Assembly (NCBI RefSeq): GCF_030848475.1
Contig: NZ_JAVDDS010000030.1
Span: forward strand, 1 to 49,598
Length of the DNA stretch: 49,598 bases
DNA from: Herbivorax alkaliphila
GTDB taxonomy: Bacteria > Bacillota > Clostridia > Acetivibrionales > Acetivibrionaceae
Reading direction: 5' to 3'
A model generated the notes under the pieces. The model was not told the DNA's origin. It was given only the letters and a program-made list of their open reading frames with translations, and did not search any database. Of the stretch, positions 35,311-45,332 are shown in pieces. Every line of letters starts with the position of its first letter. Positions within the stretch are counted from its first letter, which is position 1. The translations under genes and the position numbers were made by a program.

Positions 35311-38300
35311 TTATTCCATTATTTCAATTATTTCTTCTACTTCTTCTTTTACTGTAAAAGGTGATTTTAACCTTAACAAACTTGAAGTTAGACCTGTTTT
35401 AAAAAGCATGTCACCTTTTCCTAATAATCTTTCTGCCCCTTTTGTATCTAAAATCAAATTAGAAGTGTTTGAGTCCGCAACTTTTAAAGCTACTCTTGCA
35501 GTTAAATTGTTTCTTATAGTTGTGGTTATTATGTCTGCTCTTGGAGTCTGAGTACAAATGATTAAGTGAATACCTGCTGCCCTTGCAAGCTGGGACAGAC
35601 TCTTAATCGCAGACTCTAACCTCTTTTGATTATCTTTACTGTCTTCCATCATTGAAGCATATTCATCAAATACCATAACAATCCTTTTTAAACGGTTTTC
35701 AGATTCTACTTCCTTATTGAACTGCGCAATATTTTGAACTTTCTTTTCTTTAAACATCTTGTACCTATTTTTCATCTCTAAAACTAAACCCTCTAAAAGA
35801 TCAAGAGCCTCTTCGACTTCAGTGGCCAATTCTTTAGTATATGGACTGTCTTGAAAATGCGTAAGCTCAACATATTTGGGATCTACCAAAAGCATATCTA
35901 CTTCTTTTGGTGTATACATAGCCATAATTGATGAAAGTATACTCATTAACAATACACTTTTACCACTTCCTGTTTGTCCAGCTATTAAAAGATGAGGGGT
36001 ATTAGAATCACTAAAATCTATTAAATAAGGTTCTCCTAATACATCAGCTCCTAATACAGCATAAAACTTATCTTTCAAATCTTTATATTTGATTTTATCT
36101 TTATTTATCTTTTTTAAAAGCTCTCTTAGTCCAACAATCTGCCTTTTCTCTCTCATCATATCAAGTTTTACATGTCCATCTTCTATAAATAAGTAGGGTG
36201 GCTCATTTACACTAAGCCAAATCATCATGTCTCTTGAATATTTTTCTACCTGACTAACATCAACCCCTACACCAAGCTTTAATTTAACTCTTACAATATC
36301 AGGTCCTAATATATAATCTTCAATATGAAGCTTTATTTTTCTCATTTCCAATTCGCTTTTTAGCTTATTAAGCTTTTGATCAATTAAAACCTTTTCATTA
36401 TCTAAATCTTTATTGACTATTTCATTAAAAACATTAATTATTTCTTCGCTTATTATCTTATCATTATTATATGCTTTTTGAATGTCATTCTCTATATTAG
36501 TCTGATTTTGAGGTATATCCACAATATCTATATCATTGTAATTAGAGTCTTCTTTTGTGTTTTCTGCTACATTATAAGTAGGATCTTTTATTTCACCTTC
36601 TTCTTTCTCTACAACACTGTCAATATTTGTTTTTTCTAGCTTTATAGAATCATCATGCTGTTCTTGTTTATTAAATTCCCAGTTTTCTTCTATTAAAATA
36701 GTCTTTATTGAATCTATTCCAAAATATAAGTTTTTTATTTCAAAATCATCAAGTAAATAAGTTTGTTCATCAAACAATTTATCATATTGCTTGTCTAGCC
36801 AATAAGTATAAATATAGTTTTCAAATTGTATTTCAAATTGTCCTTCATTAATTAATGTAAGCTTATTTATAAATTCAATATACCTTTCCTGATCATCTAT
36901 TTGGCTTTCATTATTAAAAGCTAATAATCTATATAACTGATTAAACCAAAATCTCTTTTCAACAGAATTATTATTTTTACTCCATACAGCACTTAATTTC
37001 TCATATCCTTCTATTACCTGAGATTTTGCTTTCTCCAGATGAATATCACTGTATTTTGCCAATTTACATTCTATAATTTTGGCTTTAATTAAAATATCAT
37101 TTGTATCTTCTAAATTATTCCCCTCTATAGGAATCTCTAACACAAGAAAATCTGGTCTTGTACCTTGATTTTTTAAACTTTCTAATTCAAATTGATTGTC
37201 AAACAAATGACTATGAGAATCTAAACTAATCATTTTTCTAACATAATATTTATCTTTTTCAAATTTATCAACTTTTTCAAATCTAGCTGTTAAAATATAT
37301 GCTAAATAATTATTTATTGCTTCATCGTCAGGATTTATTGATTTTAAAATTTCTGCACCATCAAGCGTTTTTGCATACTCAACACATAAATGTGCCGCTC
37401 TATTAAGTTCTTCTTTATTCCAATTATAAAATTTATGCCTCATTCTACTCTTTAAAAATTTTTCTAAATCCATCAAAAAACATTCATTTGAGGATATAGT
37501 TGTATTTAATTCTCCAAAATAGCCTCCTCCTGTTGAAAAAGAAATCACCTTGTTGCCTGCTAAATCTATAATCTTAGGATCAACACTTTCATCTAATGTA
37601 ACCACCCATATAGATTTTTCATGTAATACTTCTAAAAGTTCTTCAGATCTTTTTGTTAAATTTACTTTTTTTATGATTCTATAACTATCATCTTTAGTGT
37701 TTTTATTTTCTAAATAGACAATAAACTGTGAATGATTAAATTCGCATATAAACTGCTTTTGGCTTATAACAACTTTTCTATTCCTTTCTTCTCTTGATGG
37801 AATAGGCAGATACACCGCAGGATACCTGTTTTCTAAACGCCTTACATCAAAATTATTCATAGGTTCTGCAAATATGTCACTTGGTTCTAATATATCTTCC
37901 ATAAATGTAATGTCTGATTTAAACATGTTTTTGCTGATAAGCTCTTTAAAATTGTTATTTACACTAAAATCAATATATTTAAGATAAGTCTCTACACTTA
38001 CTATATCTTCTTCGGTAAAATAGTTGTTAATCCAGTACTTAATGTAACTTTTACCATGGCTTTTAAAATCACTAGTGTATATATATAGCTTTAATTTTAT
38101 TTCAAATTTGTTATGCTTTTTTATTTTTGTCACAACATCGTGAAGACCACTTACAATATTTTTATAATCTTTTGGCTGGATAAAAGCTAAACTCAAACCA
38201 TCTACTTTAGATGGATAAGTATTTAAATAGTCCATTATTACTTTTGAAATATAATTTGATATTGGAGTTTTTGCTAATAATCCTTTAAGAGCATCTGGAT

Positions 38301-40557
38301 CATTAGAAGAATCAAAGTCATACTTTATGCTTGTTGTCATGTATTCCTCTTTGCTTTGTCCATATAAAGAATAAAATCCATAGGTATTTTTGCAACCTGT
38401 AAATTTGTTTTCCCTTCCAACTAATACAGCTAGAGCAGAAGTAATTGTTGCTAATTGATCATATCTTTCATACTTACTCTTTATTCTAATTTCTTTTATG
38501 TCATCTATATTTAATACATCATTAAACAATTCGGCAAATCCGCCTGACAAAAACATATACCTATCCACAATCTTTTCCATCATAACTGGATGATAAGGAG
38601 GTACCATAGCTCCTACAATGCTCTTTGAATAGTAATCGGTATTATTTAATATTAAAAATGCCTTAGATAAATAATTGACATTTTCCATGTTTATAGATCC
38701 ATTCTTGATTTGTTCAATGATAGCCTCACATAATTGACTATATTTAGTTAAGAATTCTGGTATAGTTGCCTTTTCACCTATAAAAGCATTAAATAACCCT
38801 TTATCATATATGCTTTCAATGACATTTTTAAAATTTTTCCCTATAATTATAAGCTTTCCAAATATATCATTTTTAGGTGATATGTCATTTAATATATCCT
38901 TTAATATATTATTATAGCTAATATCTATGTCTTTATTTATTTGAATAAACTCTTCTTGATTAACTGTATCTAAAATATCATTTATTTTTTCACTAAAACC
39001 AACAGGAATAAAAGCTTCTGTTTCTTTTAACTCTAAAATTTTATTGCTTACAAAATTAAAAGAACTAATCCAATAATCAGTATCAAATATTTGCCACTCA
39101 TATTCATATTCTATTGGTTTGTCATCACAGTCTTCAGTAAAGTAAAATTCATAAATTAAGTTTATTTTTGATTTAGACTCAGACTCAGTTGCACTTTTTA
39201 AAATACCTTCATCTATTAGCTTTTTAATATCACTTACTGAAAAAGGATAGTAATATAATTTATCTTTACTATCATCTTCTTCTGCTAAAATCTCTATTTC
39301 AATAGTATCTCCTTCTTTATTAGCTAAATTCTGAAGGTTTATTAGATTTTCTATGCCACCTAAAAATCTACACATGTTTGTCCACTTATCAAACAATTCA
39401 TCATTACCTTTTGACTTTGTATTAGAGAGTCGAATATTTGATACTTTGATTATAATTTTTCTTAACGTGTTTTTTTCATCATCATTTAAAGATGCCATCT
39501 CAATTAAAATAGGCAAAAATAATGCCTTGACAGGATCTCCTTCAGTTTTAGGTACTGTTGTTGATGGTGTTTTTTTTGGATTTACAATTTTTATATTTAG
39601 CATATTATTAACTTCTTTAAAATCACATGCAAAAAGCTTCTCTTTAACCTGATCAATCCTAATACCCTTAATATAATCAAGTAAATCAGTTTTAAAATCA
39701 TTTAAATTTCTATATCCAGGAAACTTTTGCGAAAATTCTACTTCTAAATCATCCTTATATGTTGTATAATAAGCATCTATATCTTCACTTAATTTTCCGA
39801 TTTTTTTATCCGTTTGAAATTTATCTAAGCCTACTCTTCTACTAAACTTAAAAGCCTTTTCTAATAAATCAATTTTCTTATATATAATAACACTTTGATT
39901 TTTTACAGCAAGAAAGATACTGTTTATATTTGGGATATTCCACCAATCATATAGGTTTTCAAATATATACTTCACTAATTCATTAAAGTTCTTTACATCA
40001 TCACACTCTTCTATAAATCCACTTAACTTTAACAAATCTTTTTGTGCATAGTTGAAAATATTTCTATATATATTATCAATTCCCTCAAACTCTTCTTCTG
40101 TAAAATCTATATCAGATTTTTTAAATAGACTTGAATATTCATTTCCAATATATGTTTCAATTGTATCTGGGCTAATTGTATAAAAATCTTCTAGCCCCCC
40201 TCTATCTTCAACTAACTCTGTTCCCATCAAGAATATAATTGCCTTATCTTTTTTTTCATTAAAAGCATAGTTTCTCCATCTTGTAAGATGCTGCTCTTTT
40301 TCTAAAAAGCCCATTTCATCTAACTTTTCTAAAAAGGAATTATACTCCTGGTTATCTTGCCAAAATTCATATTTTTCCTTTGACAGCTTAGCAATAAATT
40401 CAATTTCTCGCTCTTCTAAATAACTTTTAAAATACCTACATATTTCAAGATATATATATGGATTTGTAAAATTTTCAAACTTAATCATTATATAATTATT
40501 TAGCTCATCAACTTCTTTTTCTAATACTTCTTTTAATAATTTCAAATATGGTTTCAT
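35311..40557 (-). CDS. PD-(D/E)XK-like nuclease fused to an FtsK/SpoIIIE-like motor (DptH-like)
   Basis: 1748 residues. The first 1100 are unrecognised and mostly helical. Near residues 1130-1180, GTRPDFLVLEIPIEG followed by KIIECKLAKYSD and a helix with QVIEGYEKL fits a PD-(D/E)XK nuclease core. An acidic linker (about 1290-1390) leads to the FtsK-like motor: HLLIAGQTGSGKSVLLMSIL (Walker A, about 1527), LLVDPKYVELTHF, IVMVFDEYASMM (Walker B, about 1631), LARAAGIHLIICTQTPRADI and ARVALKVADSNTSNLIL. A nuclease joined to a DNA-pumping motor suggests invading DNA is pulled and cut. Size and layout recall DptH of phosphorothioation-dependent restriction. Its ATG overlaps the upstream gene by 4 bp. 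Confidence 0.82.
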   Translation of the reverse strand: MKPYLKLLKEVLEKEVDELNNYIMIKFENFTNPYIYLEICRYFKSYLEEREIEFIAKLSKEKYEFWQDNQEYNSFLEKLDEMGFLEKEQHLTRWRNYAFNEKKDKAIIFLMGTELVEDRGGLEDFYTISPDTIETYIGNEYSSLFKKSDIDFTEEEFEGIDNIYRNIFNYAQKDLLKLSGFIEECDDVKNFNELVKYIFENLYDWWNIPNINSIFLAVKNQSVIIYKKIDLLEKAFKFSRRVGLDKFQTDKKIGKLSEDIDAYYTTYKDDLEVEFSQKFPGYRNLNDFKTDLLDYIKGIRIDQVKEKLFACDFKEVNNMLNIKIVNPKKTPSTTVPKTEGDPVKALFLPILIEMASLNDDEKNTLRKIIIKVSNIRLSNTKSKGNDELFDKWTNMCRFLGGIENLINLQNLANKEGDTIEIEILAEEDDSKDKLYYYPFSVSDIKKLIDEGILKSATESESKSKINLIYEFYFTEDCDDKPIEYEYEWQIFDTDYWISSFNFVSNKILELKETEAFIPVGFSEKINDILDTVNQEEFIQINKDIDISYNNILKDILNDISPKNDIFGKLIIIGKNFKNVIESIYDKGLFNAFIGEKATIPEFLTKYSQLCEAIIEQIKNGSINMENVNYLSKAFLILNNTDYYSKSIVGAMVPPYHPVMMEKIVDRYMFLSGGFAELFNDVLNIDDIKEIRIKSKYERYDQLATITSALAVLVGRENKFTGCKNTYGFYSLYGQSKEEYMTTSIKYDFDSSNDPDALKGLLAKTPISNYISKVIMDYLNTYPSKVDGLSLAFIQPKDYKNIVSGLHDVVTKIKKHNKFEIKLKLYIYTSDFKSHGKSYIKYWINNYFTEEDIVSVETYLKYIDFSVNNNFKELISKNMFKSDITFMEDILEPSDIFAEPMNNFDVRRLENRYPAVYLPIPSREERNRKVVISQKQFICEFNHSQFIVYLENKNTKDDSYRIIKKVNLTKRSEELLEVLHEKSIWVVTLDESVDPKIIDLAGNKVISFSTGGGYFGELNTTISSNECFLMDLEKFLKSRMRHKFYNWNKEELNRAAHLCVEYAKTLDGAEILKSINPDDEAINNYLAYILTARFEKVDKFEKDKYYVRKMISLDSHSHLFDNQFELESLKNQGTRPDFLVLEIPIEGNNLEDTNDILIKAKIIECKLAKYSDIHLEKAKSQVIEGYEKLSAVWSKNNNSVEKRFWFNQLYRLLAFNNESQIDDQERYIEFINKLTLINEGQFEIQFENYIYTYWLDKQYDKLFDEQTYLLDDFEIKNLYFGIDSIKTILIEENWEFNKQEQHDDSIKLEKTNIDSVVEKEEGEIKDPTYNVAENTKEDSNYNDIDIVDIPQNQTNIENDIQKAYNNDKIISEEIINVFNEIVNKDLDNEKVLIDQKLNKLKSELEMRKIKLHIEDYILGPDIVRVKLKLGVGVDVSQVEKYSRDMMIWLSVNEPPYLFIEDGHVKLDMMREKRQIVGLRELLKKINKDKIKYKDLKDKFYAVLGADVLGEPYLIDFSDSNTPHLLIAGQTGSGKSVLLMSILSSIMAMYTPKEVDMLLVDPKYVELTHFQDSPYTKELATEVEEALDLLEGLVLEMKNRYKMFKEKKVQNIAQFNKEVESENRLKRIVMVFDEYASMMEDSKDNQKRLESAIKSLSQLARAAGIHLIICTQTPRADIITTTIRNNLTARVALKVADSNTSNLILDTKGAERLLGKGDMLFKTGLTSSLLRLKSPFTVKEEVEEIIEIME

Positions 40558-42116
40558 GTATTAACTCCTCCTACCTTATCATATGGATTTTCAACAATTG
40601 ACGTTGCATCAGATAACTCTCTTAAAAACCCATTCTTTCGTAGCAAAGTCTGAAACTCAACTAAATTATTTTGAAGGTACGAAACATCACTTGTATCATT
40701 AAGTTCATTACTGTATCCTCTAGATCCAATTATAATTCCATAATGCTCATACAACTTTTTTAAAAACAAATCAATAGTTATTTTACTTTCAGGTGGAACT
40801 ATTGATAAGACTATAAATCTAATAAGACTGTCCGTTAGTGTCATTCTCATGTTATCTCCTGATAAAGGAATAATCAAACCTATTTCTTTTCCTAGTTTTC
40901 GAAGAAGTTTATGAGAGTCAACATGAGCCTTCTTTAATAAAGATAGATGACTTCTTTCTTTGGTTGTTCTTCTTTTTACATTGTCAGAAAACATCTTTTC
41001 TTTATTCTCTAGCATTTGTGCTACAGCAATTTCCATATTTTCTTCAATTTCTTTATATTTTCTCACTGCAAGTTTCTTTATCTTTTTATCATAAACATTT
41101 TGAGATGGTATATGAATAAGCCATGTTGGATTAATGCCTTTTTTGCCTTTTGCAATACTTGCAGCTACTTCTGTCATCATTCTTAATAGTTGAAATACAA
41201 TTCCAATTGACAGTAAATCTAACTTTTCAAACTCACTCGTGTCAGAAAGTAAAATATTATTTAGCTCTTTAACAGTATATGCTGATCTTCTTTCATATTC
41301 CTCAGGAATCCACTTACATTCTTTTATTTTATCAAAATTAATCTCAGTATTGGTACTTTCATTTAAATAATCACTCCATGTATTTAAAATCCAATTTGAC
41401 AAAATAGAAAACTGAGGAAAAGAATTAATTAAATCTGTTAAGTTGTTTTCTATGCTCTCTTTATATTTTGTTTCTTTTAATTTATCAAACCCTTGAAGCA
41501 AGTGTAAAAAATATACTTCTCCACCTCTTGCTAAAAAGTTATGCTCATTAAACTCAAATTTTGTATCAACATTTAAATCAACTTCATCTTCTTTTTTATA
41601 GAAGTCTAAATTACTTCTATCCGCTTTTTTTCCCATAGCTTCTGGAAAAATAGTTTGTTCGCATATAGGAAGTAACGACTGGGCAAACCAACCTCTATTT
41701 TTTGTAACTGCTGAAAAACCATAAAATAAATCCTGTATAATGCTTATAACTTCAGATTTGTCAAAATGCTCAGTATCCACATTGTTTTCTAATAGATTTC
41801 TTAATTTTTTATATGCATCTCTATCTGCTTTGTATTTGTTTTCATTTTTACTGTTTTCAAAAAAAACAAACCTTTTTAAACCTATATTAGGCATTATACG
41901 ATATTTAATTGGTTTATCTATTGATTCATCTATTTTTTTTAATCCTTTTTCATTAATCTTTTCTCCCATTCCAATGAATACCAATAGGAATTCTAACAAA
42001 TATTCAGGGACAGTCTGATCTGAAGTAATTCTTCTACCATAAGTTTGTATCTGCAAATTTTCTGTCTCAGGCTCCCTCTCAAATTGAATATCAGGAAAAA
42101 TATCAATCTTTTTCAT
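40554..42116 (-). CDS. Unknown protein of the defence operon (DptG position)
   Basis: 520 residues, no signal peptide or membrane segment. Conserved-looking stretches include NIGLKRFVFFENSKNE, NRGWFAQSLLPICEQTIFPE and a C-terminal part with MTLTDSLIRFIVLSIVPPES. Two helix-rich halves flank a short basic segment (KRRTTKERSHLSLLKKAHV) that might bind nucleic acid. I cannot assign a family. Lying between a DptF-like ATPase and the nuclease-motor, it holds the place of DptG in dptFGH operons, but I do not claim homology. AAGGAGGG precedes the ATG; the 4-bp overlap with the next gene implies coupled translation and a fixed ratio. Confidence 0.7.
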   Translation of the reverse strand: MKKIDIFPDIQFEREPETENLQIQTYGRRITSDQTVPEYLLEFLLVFIGMGEKINEKGLKKIDESIDKPIKYRIMPNIGLKRFVFFENSKNENKYKADRDAYKKLRNLLENNVDTEHFDKSEVISIIQDLFYGFSAVTKNRGWFAQSLLPICEQTIFPEAMGKKADRSNLDFYKKEDEVDLNVDTKFEFNEHNFLARGGEVYFLHLLQGFDKLKETKYKESIENNLTDLINSFPQFSILSNWILNTWSDYLNESTNTEINFDKIKECKWIPEEYERRSAYTVKELNNILLSDTSEFEKLDLLSIGIVFQLLRMMTEVAASIAKGKKGINPTWLIHIPSQNVYDKKIKKLAVRKYKEIEENMEIAVAQMLENKEKMFSDNVKRRTTKERSHLSLLKKAHVDSHKLLRKLGKEIGLIIPLSGDNMRMTLTDSLIRFIVLSIVPPESKITIDLFLKKLYEHYGIIIGSRGYSNELNDTSDVSYLQNNLVEFQTLLRKNGFLRELSDATSIVENPYDKVGGVNT

Positions 42117-42128
42117 AATGTCCCTCCT

Positions 42129-43880
42129 TTATATGTTAGCATGTAAGGTGTTTTCTTCTACAGCTAAAATTATTTTGTCAATCTTATTTTTTCTTATAAC
42201 TAATAGCTTAATCTCTTCATCACTATTATATCTATAGTGTCTAATTAAATTTGTTTTTAACTTCATAAGACCAAATGTAAAACTTGGATTTAGACTTGTA
42301 AAAATAGCACCTTCTCTTATTTTATTGAAATAGTCTAAAGTTTGAAGGTCTAGTTTATACAAAGGCACATTGCTTCCAAACTTAATAAATGTTTCATATG
42401 ACTTACCTGATTCAGTAATCATATCAGGTATTTGTTTTTGCAATATGTCAATGTCTGTTTTGCTTAACTCTCCTAATATTAACTGAACATTTTGAGTATC
42501 GTCATAATTTTTCTTTAATGTAAGATATAGTTTGTCACTATCTATAGGATGTATCCCTAAGTAAATCTTATAAAGGGCTTCAAAAATGATATCCTTTAGT
42601 TTAGCTTTTATATTGTAGTTTAAAGATTTCTTTTTCTTAAGATCAAAATACATATTAAATGTATCTGAAAATACCTGGCTAATTAGAAATTCAAATTCCT
42701 CTTCTAAGTTACTAAGTAGTATATAAAACCGTCTAAAAGATCTTCTTAACTTGACTGAACCTTCATTTTCAATACTTAAAGCTTCTATATTATTTTTAAG
42801 TGTAGTTTCTAATAGATCCTGTGTTTCATTATCAAATATATCAAATTCTTCTTTTACAAAAAGATTATAATCCTCTACTAAAGCAATTTCATCTAAATTA
42901 AGCTTTCTTAGTTCTCTTATTGCCTTAATGTTATTACTGTTTTTTATGAATTTGTATCCCTTATATCCAAAAAACAAATTTGAAAAAGCATAATCAAAAA
43001 TTCCCTCTCTACTATTTTCAAATTTAGAATGAACTTCATTACAGTTTAGATTTCCTGTTATAGAAAAAGATATGTGGGATAACATCTGACGTATTGTAAG
43101 TCTAGATTGATTTTCAAAAAACCATAGATATAACCTCTCAATAAATGATATAATTCGATCTCTATTTTTATCCATTGTTTTATAATTAAAATAAATAGGA
43201 CAGTATTCTTTTACATTACATTCTTGACACTTTTCCCAAAGTTCCTCATTTAGTATTTTTTCAATAATTTCTTTGACAAAGTATGTGTTTTCTATTTGTG
43301 CCATATTTATAATTCTAAATTTACAATCCTCACCTTTTATATCTATACTTCCAAAATCATCATCTGATTTATCTAATAAATCTAATATTTTCATTTCAAA
43401 ATTATCAATCTCTTCTTCGTCTTTGTTATTATCTTTTAATATTCTTTTAAAAGTGTTGATTAAAGGACCTGTATTTGAAATCAAAATAGATGAGAAGTTT
43501 TTTGAGGGAGCTAATAAAAATTCTTCTAATACAATACCTTGAACTTCACTGCTTAACTCACTCATATCTTTTACATAAAATAATCTGTCATTAACATATT
43601 CTCTTTCTTTTAAAGGTTTTTTAACGTCAAAATAACCTAATTGGTTAAGTATTTGCACAAGGACACTTGTTTTGCCGTCACCAGCATGTCCTGTTAGAAT
43701 TACAGCAGATGGCTTATCGTCAAATAACAACTGATATATATATTCTCCAAGTCTTCTATCTATTCGTATTTTGTCATAGTACTCCGTCAATATTTGTGAT
43801 TCTGCTAATGCATTCTCACTACTACTATTTGCATTATTCATTGAATTTAAGTAGTAAACAAAACTATTTATTGTGCTCAT
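42129..43880 (-). CDS. P-loop ATPase with zinc-type cysteine motif (DptF-like)
   Basis: 583 residues. Walker A is in VILTGHAGDGKTSVLVQIL (about residues 57-75), and a strand ending SILISNTGPLINTF follows. A cysteine cluster, KCQECNVKEYCPIYFNY (about 228-245, C-x2-C-x5-C), could bind zinc. The C-terminal 300 residues are helical. Length, GxxGDGK-type P-loop and cysteine cluster fit what I recall of DptF, the ATPase of phosphorothioation-dependent restriction; a search is needed to confirm. It follows the desulfurase by 76 bp and precedes the 520-residue protein by 12 bp, so it belongs to the same operon. GGGGGA lies before the ATG. Confidence 0.72.
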   Translation of the reverse strand: MSTINSFVYYLNSMNNANSSSENALAESQILTEYYDKIRIDRRLGEYIYQLLFDDKPSAVILTGHAGDGKTSVLVQILNQLGYFDVKKPLKEREYVNDRLFYVKDMSELSSEVQGIVLEEFLLAPSKNFSSILISNTGPLINTFKRILKDNNKDEEEIDNFEMKILDLLDKSDDDFGSIDIKGEDCKFRIINMAQIENTYFVKEIIEKILNEELWEKCQECNVKEYCPIYFNYKTMDKNRDRIISFIERLYLWFFENQSRLTIRQMLSHISFSITGNLNCNEVHSKFENSREGIFDYAFSNLFFGYKGYKFIKNSNNIKAIRELRKLNLDEIALVEDYNLFVKEEFDIFDNETQDLLETTLKNNIEALSIENEGSVKLRRSFRRFYILLSNLEEEFEFLISQVFSDTFNMYFDLKKKKSLNYNIKAKLKDIIFEALYKIYLGIHPIDSDKLYLTLKKNYDDTQNVQLILGELSKTDIDILQKQIPDMITESGKSYETFIKFGSNVPLYKLDLQTLDYFNKIREGAIFTSLNPSFTFGLMKLKTNLIRHYRYNSDEEIKLLVIRKNKIDKIILAVEENTLHANI

Positions 43881-43956
43881 GGCTATCCCCCAGTTAATTT
43901 GTTTTAATACTTATAAACTTCAACTATCTATGTATATTTATTAATTACTTTTAAAT

Positions 43957-45114
43957 TTAACTATAACAGATTTGCTCTATTATATTATTTAGCTTTATTA
44001 TGTCATTATTGTCATTAAAATATCCTAAACTAAACCTTACTGTTCCCCCAGGACTAGTTCCCATAAATTTGTGTGCTTCAGGAGCACAATGAAGGCCTGT
44101 ACGAACTGCAATATTATTTTGGCTTAATACTTGTCCGATACTACCACTTTGATAATCTTCAAATGTACAGGATAGTATCCCAAGTTGTTTATCCTTTGAT
44201 GCAGAAGAAAAAACAGTAATATTAGGATATTGCTCAAAAACACTTAACATATCATAAAAAAGCTTTTTCTCTTTATTTTCTATATTAACCCTTCCTATAT
44301 TATCTATCCAATCAAGGGATGCATTTAGCCCTGCAATAGCATAAGTATTTTGACTTCCCACTTCAAATTTTTGTGGAATCTCAATGGGAAGCTCCATATT
44401 TGCAGAATCCACTCCTGTACCACCATACATTAATGGCTTTAAATTGCTTTTATTGCTAACAGTAAATCCTGCTATCCCAAGTGGTCCATACAAAGTTTTG
44501 TGACCTGCAAAAATAATGTGATCTGCACGCAGTTTGTTAAAATTTATGTTTAATAGTCCTGCCGTTTGAGCACAATCTACAACTACATATGCATCATATT
44601 CTTTTGCTAATGATGCTATTTCTTCAATAGGTACAACTAAACCACATACATTGCTTGCATGTGTCATTACAACTAAATCAGGCTTATTATCTTGAAACTG
44701 ATACTTAATGTTTTCTAAATCAAAAGATAATGAGACCTTATTATTTTTTACTTCTTTTTCTGTTTTTATATAGTTAATATTAATGTTTTTTATCTGGTGC
44801 AACACTCTTAATACAGCATTATGCTCAAAATGTGTAATGTACACATTTTTTATTTTACTCCAGTCAATACCCTGTAATATAATATTAATAGCCTCTGTAG
44901 CAGATGATGTAAACACAACTTCCTGATGAGGTAAACAATTAAAAAGTTTTTTAAGTTTTTCTCTAGTGTCTGTAATCACCTTGCTAACTTGCACAGTTTG
45001 AGGATATTGACCACGCCCAGCACTAAATCCATAATTTCTGTAGAAATTATCCATAGTGCAGTATACTATATCAGGTTTTGGATAAGTTGTTGCAGCATTG
45101 TCAAAATATATCAA
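43957..45114 (-). CDS. Cysteine desulfurase family protein heading the defence operon
   Basis: 385-residue PLP enzyme of the NifS/SufS class that takes sulfur from cysteine as a persulfide. Seen: start IYFDNAATTYPKP, PLP-contacting TSSATEAINIIL, aspartate in VVVDCAQTAG, PLP lysine in FAGHKTLYGPLG (about residue 206), active-site cysteine in VRTGLHCAPEAHK (about 341) and closing GTVRFSLGYFN. All catalytic residues are present. It starts at TTG with AGAGG 7 bases upstream. As first gene of an operon with nuclease and ATPase genes and behind its own promoter, it may supply sulfur for DNA modification (as DndA does) or for tRNA-like thiolation. No iscU, sufU or DndC partner is nearby. Confidence 0.9.
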   Translation of the reverse strand: MIYFDNAATTYPKPDIVYCTMDNFYRNYGFSAGRGQYPQTVQVSKVITDTREKLKKLFNCLPHQEVVFTSSATEAINIILQGIDWSKIKNVYITHFEHNAVLRVLHQIKNININYIKTEKEVKNNKVSLSFDLENIKYQFQDNKPDLVVMTHASNVCGLVVPIEEIASLAKEYDAYVVVDCAQTAGLLNINFNKLRADHIIFAGHKTLYGPLGIAGFTVSNKSNLKPLMYGGTGVDSANMELPIEIPQKFEVGSQNTYAIAGLNASLDWIDNIGRVNIENKEKKLFYDMLSVFEQYPNITVFSSASKDKQLGILSCTFEDYQSGSIGQVLSQNNIAVRTGLHCAPEAHKFMGTSPGGTVRFSLGYFNDNNDIIKLNNIIEQICYS

Positions 45115-45159
45115 GGTAAAACCTCTATTCTTTGTTAAATAATAAAAACCCTTTAGAAT

Positions 45160-45188
45160 AATATAACATTATATCTAAAAGGTTTCAA
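45160..45188 (-). promoter_or_regulatory. Sigma-A promoter of the defence operon
   Basis: On the minus strand TTGAAA (45188-45183), 17 bp, TATATT (45165-45160), with an extra TATAAT between. It lies 46 bp before the desulfurase start. It separates the six-gene operon from the HD-SEFIR-ACP gene upstream. Confidence 0.65.
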
Positions 45189-45238
45189 GAATTATGTAAG
45201 CTTTTTTATCATCTTCTTCTATAAATATGCTCAAATTT

Positions 45239-45331
45239 TTACCCATATGATTTAAATATTTTTATTTCTTCATCAGTAAGGTTACTCGCTAGATGAATAT
45301 TTTTAAAATTCAAACCATATTCTTTTTTATA
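45239..45331 (-). pseudogene. C-terminal relic of a second WD40-type protein
   Basis: The minus strand reads GLNFKNIHLASNLTDEEIKI and FKSYG before TAA (45241-45239). This matches the end of the WD40 protein at 47603 onward (GCNFANLHPESKLTDEEIKI, LESYG) in sequence and DNA. Nothing else of that gene remains. A second copy of a WD40-type partner was therefore lost between the HD-SEFIR-ACP gene and the desulfurase. Confidence 0.75.
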
Positions 45332-45332
45332 A

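Noticed and set aside
30174-45114. BREX system
   Set aside because: The large ATPase recalls BrxC/PglY, but no PglX methyltransferase, PglZ phosphatase or BrxA/B-like gene is present.
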